Assembly (NCBI GenBank): GCA_030847615.1
Contig: JAUMIR010000014.1
Span: 12,314,501 to 12,378,500 of the forward strand
DNA: 64,000 nt
Reading direction: 5' to 3'
Source: Gambelia wislizenii
Taxonomy: Eukaryota; Chordata; Lepidosauria; Squamata; Crotaphytidae
Shown here: piece by piece, positions 41,270 through 51,448 of the stretch
How positions within the stretch are numbered: position 1 is the first letter of the stretch
How the letters are laid out: each line of letters opens with the position of its first letter
The notes under the pieces: model-generated
Seen by the model: the letters and a program-made list of their open reading frames with translations, nothing else
Databases searched by the model: none
Told to the model about the DNA's origin: nothing
Position numbers and translations under genes: made by a program

Positions 41270-41640
41270 TTTCAATTTCAGGACTTATTCAGCACAAAAG
41301 TCATATGAGGATGTTTTGCAGAGAAAACTGCATTTTCTGAGCAGGAAACTGCATTTTCTGCCCCAAGAATAATATTTCTGTGCAGCATATCATTTTATGC
41401 ACAGAAAAAGCTGTTTCCTGCACAGAGAATGCTGTTTCCTATGCAAACCAACCCCATGTGCATTTTGTACAGTATAAGTCTCCAGTTACAGCATTATTTG
41501 TGCAGGAAACAGGATTTTCTGCACAGAAAATACTACTTCTGCTCAGAAAATGGTATTTCCTCTGCAGAAAGTGCTGTTTCCTGGTCAAAACAACCAAGTG
41601 CAAATTTTGCACAGAATAAGTCCCAAACTGTGACGGTAGT
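41270..41640. repeat. element with internal degenerate 20-30-bp repeats (TTTCTGCACAGAAA)
   Basis: Left AGGACTTATTCAGCACAAAA mirrors right TTTGCACAGAATAAGTCC, so the ends are inverted. Inside, a motif near 'GCTGTTTCCTGCACAGAAAATG' recurs about ten times in both orientations. A remnant appears at 60285-60345. Class unknown. Confidence 0.55.
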
Positions 41641-41644
41641 GCAT

Positions 41645-42155
41645 AGTGCAAAATTATAAACACTGCTAAGCTACAGTACTAATCATGCAACAGGCCATAC
41701 ACTCTCTCATTGCTAGACACCCAGATCCTCACCCACTATTAAGGACTGCATTTTTTACCCCCTCTGCAGCCCTCCTATGTTTGTGCAACAGTGTCATGGG
41801 GCTTGCACAACCTGTGAGAGGCTGCCATCATAGCACAACATCCCAGAAAGCCCAAAGACTTGCATAATAATGTTTACACCAGTGTAAATCACCAAAATTA
41901 TTCCAACCTTAGCTGGGAACCACATCGCAATCTGGAGCTGCAGCAGAGGTGCTAGATCTGGTATTTTCTCTCAGTCTGGCCACTTTTTCATCAAATCAAT
42001 AGTTTTCGTTAGAAACAAAGTGAGAGATGCAATGGTTATCCACCAGTTTTCTCCACTTCAATGAGAAAGAATATCTTGGCATATTGAAACATGCTCAACC
42101 CCTGTGCAATGTTTTTTCCACCCCTGTGCAAGAGCAAAAATCCCTATGCTTTTAA
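41645..42155. other. no recognised feature
   Basis: No gene or repeat identified. Confidence 0.4.
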
Positions 42156-42159
42156 ATAT

Positions 42160-42840
42160 TTACATATTTCATTATCATTCATTTCCCTCCCCTTAGGCTT
42201 ACAATCTAAACAAGACATGACACATTAGGAAAAGGGGATGACGTTGGGGGAGGAGATTAAGTCCACAGATGCTGGCTGCTCTTCTCTCCCTCAGACATGT
42301 TGGAAAAATCTAGCATTCCCTCTCCCGCCCCCTCTTTTGCCATTAGGGCAAGTGGGTATTAGGTTGGACAGAATTTTCTACATGCTAAAATCCTTCTCTT
42401 TCTTGATTGTTTTACCTTTGAAGTGCATGGTTGTAAATAGTTTGCTCTAGATAGTGAGTTAAGATGAAGCATCTTTCTTTTACCCAAATCTATTCATTAG
42501 TTAGTAAGCATGTAGGCTCTCCATGCATATGTAAATGCATAGCCATTAGTAAAGCTAACTCCCTGGGACTCTCAAATTTCTCAACAAGAGAAGCTATGAT
42601 GGTCGGGATAAGGAGAGAGGACCCACACCAGTCGCTGGGGCCAAGGCACAATGGTATTGTGCCTGGCTACTCTGCTCTCCCTCAGAGGTACAGCAATGGC
42701 AGTTGGAATGGAGGGAAGTTTTCTCGCCAGCCACTTTGCCAAGGCAAGTTGGAGCTGCTCCTGGCTGCTCTTCTCTCCTTCAGAGGCCAGACCAATGGCA
42801 GCTGGAACATGAAGAGAGGGCCAAGGTGGTAGTTACTAAA
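42160..42840 (+). repeat. VNTR-bearing repeat, third locus
   Basis: Head GGCTTACAATCTAAACAAGA and GGGGGAGGAGATTAAGTCC, then GATGCTGGCTGCTCTTCTC. After about 290 bp of other sequence there are two and a half diverged 101-bp units: CAGTCGCTGGGGCCAAGGC, CAATGGCAGTTGGAATGGA, CAATGGCAGCTGGAACATG. The intervening 42300-42590 may be an insertion. Confidence 0.65.
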
Positions 42841-42940
42841 GCTGGTGAACTTATTTGAGTGAAAGTATTCAGGACCTTGGATAGTTCCTTTAAAGTTCAA
42901 AGTAAAACGTGGAGGCGATTCCTCACCCTCACAGAGTGGC
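42841..42940. repeat. unclassified repeat (TTCAGCACCTTGGATAG family), copy 3
   Basis: ATTCAGGACCTTGGATAGTT and CTTTAAAGTTCAAAGTAAA, directly after the VNTR. Only the left half is kept. Confidence 0.45.
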
Positions 42941-43239
42941 TCAAGATATGCTTATCATATGCTTAACATCTAGGAGTGTGCTAAATCATTAAAAACCGGT
43001 CTCCATTAGTGATGCTATCTGGCCATGCACGGACAAATGGGAATGCTATATTTAAAGCCTTTTGTCCATTTGTATGCACATGTACTCATTTCTATAAAAT
43101 GAACCAAAGTCTGCATATCAAAAATCACAAAACACTAAAACCTTTAAAAACCATTCAAAACAGTAAAACAGAGTTTTTAAAAAACCCCAAGAAGTTTGGC
43201 TGATGAAAGAGCCCAGGGTGGCGGTGGGGTGATGGAGAA

Positions 43240-43545
43240 TGGGATTGATTACTATGTGTTCTGGGCGCTTGTGATTCTCATTGGGTACTTCTGATGTGTG
43301 TCAGGCACTCCTATTATGCGCCAGCACTTTCTGGCATTGGTGCCCATTGCAGATTGGGCCATGACGCATCAATCACTCCGACGTTGTGCAGTGTAACATC
43401 ACCCAGACATTGTAACATCACAGCACAGGATATGGATGCTGAAAAACTATTCAATTCAATTTCGTGTGCACGTAAGGCCATTTATGAAGATGTAAGACTT
43501 AAGACCCAAGGAGAATGCCACCTGGCATCAATAAATGCAATCAAT
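43240..43545. repeat. unclassified TGTGCAA-rich repeat (copy 4)
   Basis: GGGCGCTTGTGATTCTCATT, GGGTACTTCTGATGTGTG, ATCAATCACTCCGACGTTG, and TCGTGTGCACGTAAGGCC: the same order as 38000-38420. Confidence 0.55.
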
Positions 43546-43569
43546 CCAATGGATCTACTCTAGTCCAGT

Positions 43570-43685
43570 AGATCCTTCCATCCTTTCGTAGGTCGGTAAA
43601 TTGAGTACCCAGCTTGTGGGGGCAATTAGCTAACACACATTGGAAACTGTTTAATGCAGTGTAGATGTGTAAATAGCTATTGCTT
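43570..43685 (+). mobile_element. tRNA-headed SINE with L2-like tail (3' part)
   Basis: GAGTACCCAGCTTGTGGGGG and CAATTAGCTAACACACATTG, ending AATAGCTATTGCTT, as in the copy at 8146. Confidence 0.7.
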
Positions 43686-43762
43686 AAAACAATTTGTAAG
43701 CTGCTCTGATAGCCTTGTGGCTGAAGAGCGGGGTATAAATAAATAAATAAATAAATATAAAA
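43686..43762 (+). mobile_element. L2-type LINE 3' end with (AAAT)n tail
   Basis: TTTGTAAGCTGCTCTGATAG ... GAAGAGCGGGGTATAAAT, then tandem AAAT. Shows how closely the SINE tail above copies an L2 end. Confidence 0.65.
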
Positions 43763-43887
43763 ACATTCAGGCCATTAACTCCAGCTGCAAAGACTCTGAC
43801 CATCAAAAGTTGAGACCTGAACATTTCCCTAATATTTTCATGTTCAGAGAACAGAAGGTATACTTGCCACCATACCATATTTTGTGT

Positions 43888-44680
43888 GAGCTATTGTGGT
43901 GCAGTTGTTTGTTGCTTAAGTGTCTGTTTAGGACTCCAGGAGAATGGGGTTGAAATCCCCACTAAACTACAGAAAACCTGACCCTTGGTAAGTCACACTC
44001 TCTCAGCTTCAGAGGAAAACAGTGGCAACCCCCCTCTGAAATAAATCTTGCCAATAAAACCCTTTTAAAATTTCCAGTGTGGAATAGTAATTTAAATGTT
44101 TGACTAGGATTCTAGGAGACCATGGTTTGACTCCCTATTCAGCCAAGGAAACCCACTGGGTGGCCTTGGGCAAGTCATACTCGCTCAGCCTCAGAAGAAG
44201 GCCCTGGAAAACCTCTTTGGAATAAATCTTGGCGAGAAAACCCTAGGACAGCATTGCAATATTGGAGAAAGCATGGAACAGTGCTTTGAGTGTTTGACTA
44301 GGACTCTGAGAGACCAGGATTTGAACCGTGCTCAATTGTGGAAACTTACTGGGTGACCCTGGGCAAGTCACTCTTTCTCTCTCTCAGCCTCAGAGGAAGG
44401 CAATGGCAAACCTCTGCATAAATGTTGCTAAGAAAACCTCTTTTTAAAAAAAAATCCACTGTGGTGTAGTGGTTTGAATGTTGGTGGGGACTCCAGGAGA
44501 CCAGGGTTAAAATCCCTGCTCAGCCATGGAAACACACCAGGTGACCTAATGCCATTCACCCTCTCTTAATCTCAGAGGAAGGCTGTGGCAAAAGTCCTTG
44601 GAAGATGTAAAGACAAAGAAATCTTGCCAAGAGAATCCTGTGGTAGGGTCTTCATAAATTGGAATTGACTTGAACATCAT
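43888..44680 (+). repeat. four tandem tRNA-derived SINE copies
   Basis: Units start near 43888, 44080, 44270 and 44458 (about 190 bp apart). Each has a GTGGTGTAGTGG-like head, a GGACTCCAGGAGACCAGGGT-like B box region, CTTGGGCAAGTCA, CAGCCTCAGAGGAAGG and AAATCTTGCCAAGAAAACC. Short A-runs (e.g. CTTTTTAAAAAAAAA at 44442) separate some of them. Only the last unit has a Bov-B-like tail (AATTGGAATTGACTTGAAC). All four read the same way, so serial insertion or unequal exchange is likely. Confidence 0.8.
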
Positions 44681-44689
44681 GTTTTGTAG

Positions 44690-45190
44690 AGAAGAATTTG
44701 TAAAGAGAGAAGAATTTGTAAAAGAATTTCCTAGGACACATTTCCTCCAACTCTCCCCCTTTTCCATGCCAAAGTGTTCTCACAAGCTTGTTTTATGCCT
44801 CTAAAAAGGGTATATGACCCATTCTCTGTGTTTTCCCTCTCCACCACCAGGAGATTATGAATTGTCTGGCGATCCAAGAGTGAAACCAAGCAATCTGTAC
44901 AAATCATATTATGCAGACAGCCATGCAAGGGGTTCAAGAGGTGAGGATGTCAAAAGGTGAAGTCCGTGTCCTCCAGATGACTCTGTGGGGCTGGACGGCT
45001 GTGCTTTGTAAAAGTCTTTGGCAGGATGGTTTCCCCAATGTGTTTTTCATTCACCTGTGGCTCTGAAGGAGAGGAAAATGGAATAAAGAGCAAAGGCATG
45101 GCTGCTAAGGAAGATCAACATCCACCATTGATTGTTGGAGAAATTCCTCTCTGAGTATGTAGGAATTGTCCTATTTGTGAGTACAGTTCA
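44690..45190. other. no recognised feature
   Basis: A GAAGAATTTGTAAA string is duplicated at 44692 and 44709. Otherwise nothing recognised. Confidence 0.4.
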
Positions 45191-45194
45191 TCCC

Positions 45195-45450
45195 CCCCAC
45201 CCCGACTTACCATTTATATATAAATGGAACCACATTTAACCCTATTAACCCTATTAAAATAAAAGAGTTCTGGTACATACCATAGAGTTGTGTTGGAGGA
45301 CCTATCAATTCCTACAGAGGACACCTCTCTAGGCATTTTCCAGTGTGACTCTAGGTATGTGTCCCTATTTTGTGTCCCATGGATAACTGAAACTGTAGAT
45401 ATTGGTTCCATGGATACGGGAAGTGGGCGGCGGGGGGAAGACCTGTAGTC
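45195..45450. mobile_element. Tigger-like MITE, 'TGCCTAGAGAG' family, copy 6
   Basis: GAGGACCTATCAATTCCTAC, CTCTCTAGGCATTTTCCAGT, TAACTGAAACTGTAGATATT, GACCTGTA end. Confidence 0.6.
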
Positions 45451-45512
45451 CCAGTTTTATTCCATTGCCCTTCAACGAGGATGGTAATTTGATGGTACCA
45501 TCTGGAATCCTT

Positions 45513-45864
45513 GGACTTTTTCGGATGTGAACTTACTGCGCAAGAAGGCTCATAACAGTCACAACGCTCCTGCATGGCAGGGGGCCTGTTTCGTATGATG
45601 CTGTCCCCCTGCCGAAATCAACTGTGTCAGTTCCGCGAGAGATTGGAGGCAGCCATGCCATATTTGGCCATTTTTTATTCATGGGAAATTTCCATGAGTA
45701 AAAAATGGCCAAATATGGCACGGCTGCCTCCAGTCTCTCGCAGAACTGACACAGTTGATTTCGGCAGGGGGATGGCGTCGTGTGAAATGGGGCCCCTACC
45801 GCGCAGCAGTGTTGCAACTGTTATGAGCCTTCTTGCACAGTAAGTTCACATCCAAAAAAGTCCC
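45513..45864. repeat. 352-bp near-palindrome (foldback element)
   Basis: GGACTTTTTCGGATGTGAAC at the left mirrors GTTCACATCCAAAAAAGTCC at the right. Homology continues inward to a central AAATTT at 45686-45691. By eye the inner 70 bp of each arm differ at only a few bases; the outer arms differ more. As a result both strands encode nearly the same spurious peptide. No spacer exists between the arms. Probably a foldback/MITE-type DNA transposon; no clear target duplication seen. Confidence 0.85.
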
Positions 45865-45904
45865 TTGTTTAAACCAGGAAGAGAAAGCAGCTTCCATGTA
45901 AACA

Positions 45905-46075
45905 AAGCTGTGAACCTACACTGAACCTTAAAGATGCTATCCAAAGAGCTGAATTGGATCTTGCAAATAGCTTCAGCACCTTGGAGAATTCCTTTAATGG
46001 TCAAACTAAACCCTATAGTGGATTCACCATCCCACATTGACAGGGAACCCCCCAACTGCCACTGACTTAAATCTG
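45905..46075. repeat. unclassified repeat (TTCAGCACCTTGGATAG family), copy 4
   Basis: CTTCAGCACCTTGGAGAATT, GGTCAAACTAAACCCTATAG, GGATTCACCATCCCACATTG. The clearest copy. Confidence 0.55.
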
Positions 46076-46079
46076 ACAG

Positions 46080-46459
46080 TATAATTAGACCATACAATGA
46101 TGGTCCAGCGAGCTTCCAACTTAGTCTATAATAGGCCTTGCTTGGTTGGCAGACGTAGTTTAGCACCTTCCTCCAGAGCTATTGATTCTCTACAGAAGCT
46201 AGGAAATGGATGACTTGTCCATTGGACTGACCCTCCCTCCATGACCCCTTGAACATCTACTTTATAGCCCCGGGAACACCCTAGGAATGTTAGATCCTAA
46301 TTCCCCAGTGACTTCAGTTGGGTACTGCATGGGTTGACCTCCTTGTGGCACTCCCTTCCAAGGGAAATCCGGCTGGTTCCATCCCTGTTGAGCTCCTGGA
46401 AAGACTGTGCTGTTTTGTATGACCTTTAGTCCTTAAAAAAATAGAGTTGGTCTTTGGGA
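46080..46459. other. no recognised feature
   Basis: No gene or repeat identified. Confidence 0.4.
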
Positions 46460-46464
46460 CTGTT

Positions 46465-47164
46465 TGTAGGGGTGTATAAGCATAAAAAATAAAAATTTAT
46501 TAAAGATACCAGGGAGCAAGCCCTTTGGGAATATCTTCTTGAGAAATGTTTCTTGTAAAGCAGAGTTAAGTGAAGACACAAAGCGGACCAGACTCAATTA
46601 GCATTTGTAAATACTCTGAATCACCCAGTCATTAAAGCCACTCAAACTAAAATAAAGACAAAAGACCTTTGTTTAAAAATGCATATCAAAAACGTTTACT
46701 AACAGGTTTGCAATCTACATACTCAAAGCAAGACTAGGTCCTTAGCTAACTAAAAGGATTTTCAGGGTAGTGAAACTCACCCAGTCCTGGGAGTTTTCAG
46801 GTTAGGATAAACAAATCAGGTTTTTCTAAGTATTACAGCAGAAGCATCCATATTTCCTTATTCTTCAGAAAAGGTGAATATGTGAGAGCTTTAACTCTCC
46901 TCTTCATGATTGGAGGTGAGGTGCATGGTAGGAAGGGAAGGAAAGGAATGGAGAACCTCGTGTTTGAGGTTTCTCCCCAAGAGAAAACAAAGAATAATAA
47001 AACATTTAAATCATGAGGTCATGTAATGAATGACTCAATGGTCACCCCATAGCTACAAATGGCTAAGATGGTTTGAGGAGAAGGGGGGTAGGAACTTAAG
47101 CATGCAAGGAGTTTCCCTAAACTTACTAAGTGGGGGGTGCATGAAGAATACTACATTTCCCACA
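46465..47164 (-). mobile_element. solo LTR B (700 bp)
   Basis: TGTAGGGGTGTATAAG ... TTTCCCACA, flanked by CTGTT at 46460-46464 and 47165-47169. Shares CATTAAAG...AAAATGCATATCAAAA, 'TTTACTxxxAGGT' and GAAACTCACCCAG with the other copies. About 200 bp longer than LTR A. Confidence 0.88.
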
Positions 47165-47278
47165 CTGTTTTAATTATGTGTGTGTTAAAATTATTTCAAT
47201 AATACATGTTTTGGGTTTGTTTGTTTTTTAAAAAATGTTTCTATCTGGTTTTTATTCAGACTGTCTGAAAGACTATGG

Positions 47279-48921
47279 GCTTGTCTAGGCCTACCAGAAC
47301 ATTCTGGCCTCCCACTGGCATATTTTGGCCCTGGATCAGGCCTTCCCCTCCCCTGTTACCTACATGAAATGTTACCTACATGAAATGAAATTCCCCTCAT
47401 GGACACGCTGGCCCCTACTGGTGACTGCCTCCCCTGCTGTTGCACGTCGCTTCCTCTGAAGCAAGTGAGGAGGCCTGCAACATGTTATCAAGGCTGGTCA
47501 CATGCAGGGGGCCTTGTGCCAGGGGATGATGGGACAATCAATCCCCAGGTGAAGCCAAAAACTGTCTCAGCAGACTTGGTAGCAACCCTTTCCCAAGAAT
47601 ACTCACACACAGAGTGTTTGGCGTCCAGAAAATAGGAGGTGCTTTTAATCTTCAGTAGTTTGAGTATATACAAGCAAAGTGCTACGCCAGGCATCTCAGG
47701 ATCATAGGAAGAGAATGAACACTGATCTGGCTTTCTCATATACACACCAGTAAGCACTGGCTTACCCAAGCACATGGTTACATTGCATCAGATTTCTACC
47801 TTCATGGCTTTGTACTATAGTAACCCTCTTCTGATGCAACCCTTCTCATGCAGCTGTAGCATGATTAGCATGACTGGCAGTTCATGGAGTCAGTCATCAT
47901 GACTCAGCATGTTTCTGCAGTTTTTTGGCCATTTTAAAACTCAGGGTTCAGTACCCAATTCCTGACACCTTGATCATGTGCTGGGTGGGGACCTCCTTTC
48001 TGGCTTCAGATGGACTCCAGTGAAGGTGCCATCTCGCTATACAGGCTAGTGTATAGGTATGGCCCCTGTATTCCCATGCTGGCTGGCACAATCCAGGTTT
48101 TCCTGCGTAATGCAATTCTTCCAGGGCTTTTTTTTTTTTTACACCGTTGTAAAGGGCTGTACCCTATCTTTCCCCCATCTTTGCCTCAGGCATCATCTGG
48201 ACTGCCTCGGGGGAAAACAGCAAAAGCCCTGTGTCATTTGGACAGCAGGGCTCCAGGATGGGGGTGTGGTGTGCCAGGCTCCTTCCTAGTGGCGCAGGGC
48301 CTTTCCTATCCCACTGCTGCCACCAAAAATATGTGTGAGGCACCAACCACTTCCTATTGGGACAGCCCTTTGTGTCCCTGATATCAGGTAGCATGGTTTA
48401 AATTCAACAGAGGTCAAGCAGCTTTAAATTCTAACGAAAGTTTATTGAAAAATATAAAATAAATAAACTGTAGTTGAGTATTAAAGTTGTTAATCTTCTT
48501 AAGGCTTAGTTACATCAGATTCTTTTTAAAATAATAACATCAATCTAGACACACCAGCACTACTAACTCAGGCACAAAGTCCTAAATCCCCTTTATATAC
48601 TTGACTTGTTCTGAGCCTCTCCCTATTAAACTCTCCAAGTCTATTCAGTCCCTCTCTGGACCCTTAAGATCCTTCTGTGGTCGTCAGACTGAAAAGTTCC
48701 CTCAGGAACTCTAAGAGCACACCCTCCCTTCAGTGTAACTCTTCCTTTCCAGTCAAACCTCAAAACAACTAAACCCCCACTCACTCTCTGTCAGGCCTTT
48801 TTATAGCCATGCCCAGCTGCCTTCCTATTGGCTAGGCACCTGCTGCTCTGAGATTGGCTAAAAGAGCGGCCTTTTCATCACAGGGGGCAAAATGAGGTAA
48901 ATAGTCCATCTAGACAAGCCC
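47279..48921. mobile_element. possible DNA transposon with GGGCTTGTCTAG ends
   Basis: GGGCTTGTCTAGGCC at 47279 mirrors ATCTAGACAAGCCCC ending at 48921. If these are its ends, the element is 1.64 kb, includes the LTR-like stretch at 48371-48895, and has no transposase ORF. Could also be chance similarity of 12 bp. Confidence 0.4.
48371..48895 (-). mobile_element. LTR-like promoter/polyadenylation segment
   Basis: On the minus strand: two CCAAT boxes (AGCCAATCTC, AGCCAATAGG), then a TATA box GCTATAAAAAGG about 30 bp further, then about 350 bp, then CAATAAAC as a poly-A signal. This is the layout of a retroviral-type LTR, distinct from the solo LTR family. No TG/CA ends with a target duplication could be fixed. 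Confidence 0.45.
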
Positions 48922-49372
48922 CATATCTGTCTATATGAACCTGCCTGAGTTTTAAGATCCCCAAGGGAGAGCTCTCTCTTGGCTCCACCACCACCACCAC
49001 AGACACATGAGGACACAGGAGAGAGCCTTCTTGGTGGCTGCTCCCTCCCTGCCACAAGAAGCTAGGTTGGTCCTCTTTCCGCTAGCAAGCAAAGGCGATT
49101 TTACTCAGACAGACTTTGGGCTAATTGTTGGTTGTAGAGAAAAGGTCTTTCAACTGAAGTGTGTTGCACTGTATTTTTATCATTGTTGTTAGATTTCAAA
49201 TGCCTTTTTGAAAACAGTTTTACATTACGACCTTTAAAATCAATGTTTGTTGAGTTGGTTTCTTTAAAAAAATGTTTGTAATAGAAATTGTTTTAATTGT
49301 ATTTTATTTGTACTTATGTTTTGAGCTGCCCTGGGCCCCATGTGGGAAGAATGGCAGGATATTAGGCTTTAA
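48905..49372 (+). pseudogene. L2-type LINE RT C-terminus and 3' end
   Basis: Reading 'HMRTQERAFLVAAPSLPQEA' and 'QTDFGLIVGCREKVFQLK' is a degenerate L2 C-terminus ('ERAFSVVAPxLWN' type). A T-rich UTR follows, ending TTTGAGCTGCCCTGGGCCCC, then GGAAGAATGGCAGGATA. 5' truncated. Confidence 0.65.
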
Positions 49373-49374
49373 CT

Positions 49375-49549
49375 CTCATGGCCCCACCCTGTGGAATCCT
49401 GGGATTTGTAGTGTGCTGTGGCACCAGAGCTCTCTGACAGAGAAGACTAAATATCTCACAAAACTAGAAATCCCAGAGTTCCATAGCATTGAGCCATGGC
49501 AGTTAAAGTGGTGTCAAACTGCATTATTTCTGCAGTGTGGCAGCAGCCT
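49375..49549. mobile_element. palindromic MITE (GCAGAAATAATGCAG family), left end lost
   Basis: CCTGTGGAATCCTGGGATTT ... GAGCCATGGCAGTTAAAGTG ... TTATTTCTGCAGTGTGGCAG. Confidence 0.75.
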
Positions 49550-49555
49550 AAGCCC

Positions 49556-50105
49556 TCATCATATTCTAGAGAAATTGTGTGCAAGCGAGTGTGGGGGTTT
49601 GTTAAATGTGTACTGAACAGAGGCCTGGGATTCCATTTATCTTCTCAACTCACAGTCCATAGATCCCCCCCCCCACTCCCTTTCAACATGCATTTGTGTT
49701 TTGCCCTGTCACATTTTCTTCATTTCCGTTCTCTTTGTTCCGGTGGATTAATGCGAAGCAGCAAAAAATAGCAGCAGAGAGGAGCCATTTGGTTCCTGAA
49801 GCACTAGGGCTTGGCCTTTCTTGGGTACAGTGCTTACTCACCATAAAATACATGGTAGAGAAATCGATAGCCGAGGCATGCGAGAACTTAAATCAAAAGG
49901 CAGGGAAGAGGCAGCGGTGCTCTGGGAATGGGATTGTAGGCTTTCAAATGGAGTGAAAGAAAAGTTTGAAATTGCCAAGAAGAAAGCAGTGCTCACTTGG
50001 CCTTCCTTAGAACTTTCTCTTCCCCTCAAGAATGTAGTCCCAGAGGTTTTTCATGGTCTAATTAAAAGGCCTACTAGCAAGGTCTCCTACTGGTAGCATT
50101 ATAGG
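49556..50105. other. no recognised feature
   Basis: Overlapping ORFs of about 86-91 aa; no domain recognised. A C10 run lies at 49665. Confidence 0.4.
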
Positions 50106-50111
50106 ACTGTG

Positions 50112-50333
50112 GACCCATCTACACTGTAGAAATAATGCAGTTTGACACTGCTTTAACTGCCATGGCTCCATCCTACAAAATCCTGGGATTTGTAGTTTGG
50201 TGAGGAACCAACACTTTTTGGCAGGAAAGGCTAAAGACCTCATAAAACTACAAACCCCAGGATTCCATAGTATGGAGCTACAGCACTGAAAGTGCTGCCA
50301 AACTGAATTATTTGTACAGTGTAGTTGCACCCT
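50112..50333. mobile_element. palindromic MITE (GCAGAAATAATGCAG family)
   Basis: CATCTACACTGTAGAAATAA ... CTTTAACTGCCATGGCTCC ... GGAGCTACAGCACTGAAAGT ... ATTATTTGTACAGTGTAG. Both ends retained. Confidence 0.8.
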
Positions 50334-50359
50334 ATGATTCCACTTTAACTGCCATGACT

Positions 50360-50480
50360 GCATACCCTCCCACAGGGACAGTCCCAGCTAATCCTCTGTC
50401 ATCCTGCTTTTTTAAGCTGCTTTTAAAATGTTCCAGTTTCTGCCTCCTCCTCTTCCTACTTTCAGTGGCTGCAAACTATA
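50360..50480. mobile_element. MITE fragment (family of 3160)
   Basis: CATACCCTCCCACAGGGACA, AGTCCCAGCTAATCCTCTGT, CTTTTAAAATGTTCCAGTTT: left half only. Confidence 0.6.
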
Positions 50481-50747
50481 TAAACCATAAAAACAGCACA
50501 GCACACCATTATTATCATTACAAGCCCATCCCATTCAGTTTTTAAAAGCTGGATGGCACAAGAATGTTTTAACATGCCAGAAGAGAGCAAGGAAGGGGTC
50601 ATCCTGGTCTATGAACTAGAAGTCCTATTTGCCTTGATACAGCAAGAAGTTTCTAGCCCTCATGGTGAAGCCACCATTAATCCCAAAGGATGCTATAGTT
50701 TCAGGGATGTTATTGGACTTCCATAGGCTGGCTCAACACCAGATAAG

Positions 50748-51016
50748 TATCCAGAGACTAGAACACAGAACAATGGATGCTAGCTCCAGGAACAGAGATT
50801 CCATGTCAACATTAAGAGGAACTTTTTGACAGTAAGAGCTGTTTGGCAGTGGAACGCACTCCCTCGGGGTGTGGTGGGGTCTCCTTCCTTGGAGGTCTTT
50901 AAGCAGAGGCTGGATGGCCATCTGTCAGGGATGCTTTGATCGTGATTTCCAGCGTGGCTAGGGGTTGGACTGGATGGCCCTTGTGGTCTTTTCCAACTCT
51001 ACAATTCTATGATTCT
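50748..51016 (+). mobile_element. CR1 LINE 3' end
   Basis: CCAGAGACTAGAACACAGAA through TTGGACTGGATGGCCCTTGT to CTACAATTCTATGATTCTC. Confidence 0.85.
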
Positions 51017-51448
51017 CTATACACACACATCTGCATGTTTATTCAACAGCTTCAGGCAAATCTGCTTCTCTCTGACATTACTCACTAAAATCTAGTTTGC
51101 TTCTGGCTGCTTCAAAGTTCTCTATTTCTGTCCCCAGATTTTCATGACTGGATATTAGAAAAAGCAATGGCAGCTTTGCTAGAACAGATCTGCTAGATCA
51201 AAGCCAAGTGCCTTGCAAGAGCTCTGTTCTTTTATGCAAGCTAACCCAAAACACTCAGTGCAGGAGGCTTCGGGCCATTCCTTGTTCCCAGATCCTTATT
51301 TGCATGTATCTTAAAAAACAAGCTGAGTCACTCAACTGAATAAGAAAGTGAAGCTACTCTGCCACAAATATTGGAACTAGCCCATGTTACTTAACTTGGA
51401 GACAGCTTCAAGATTAAAAAAAAATCCACACAAAACCACCAATATGGG

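Noticed and set aside
45533..45843. Two similar 90-94 aa ORFs on opposite strands
   Set aside because: They are mirror images produced by the palindrome.
48010..48381. 123-aa ORF
   Set aside because: No recognisable domain; includes a poly-T run and lies within probable transposon DNA.
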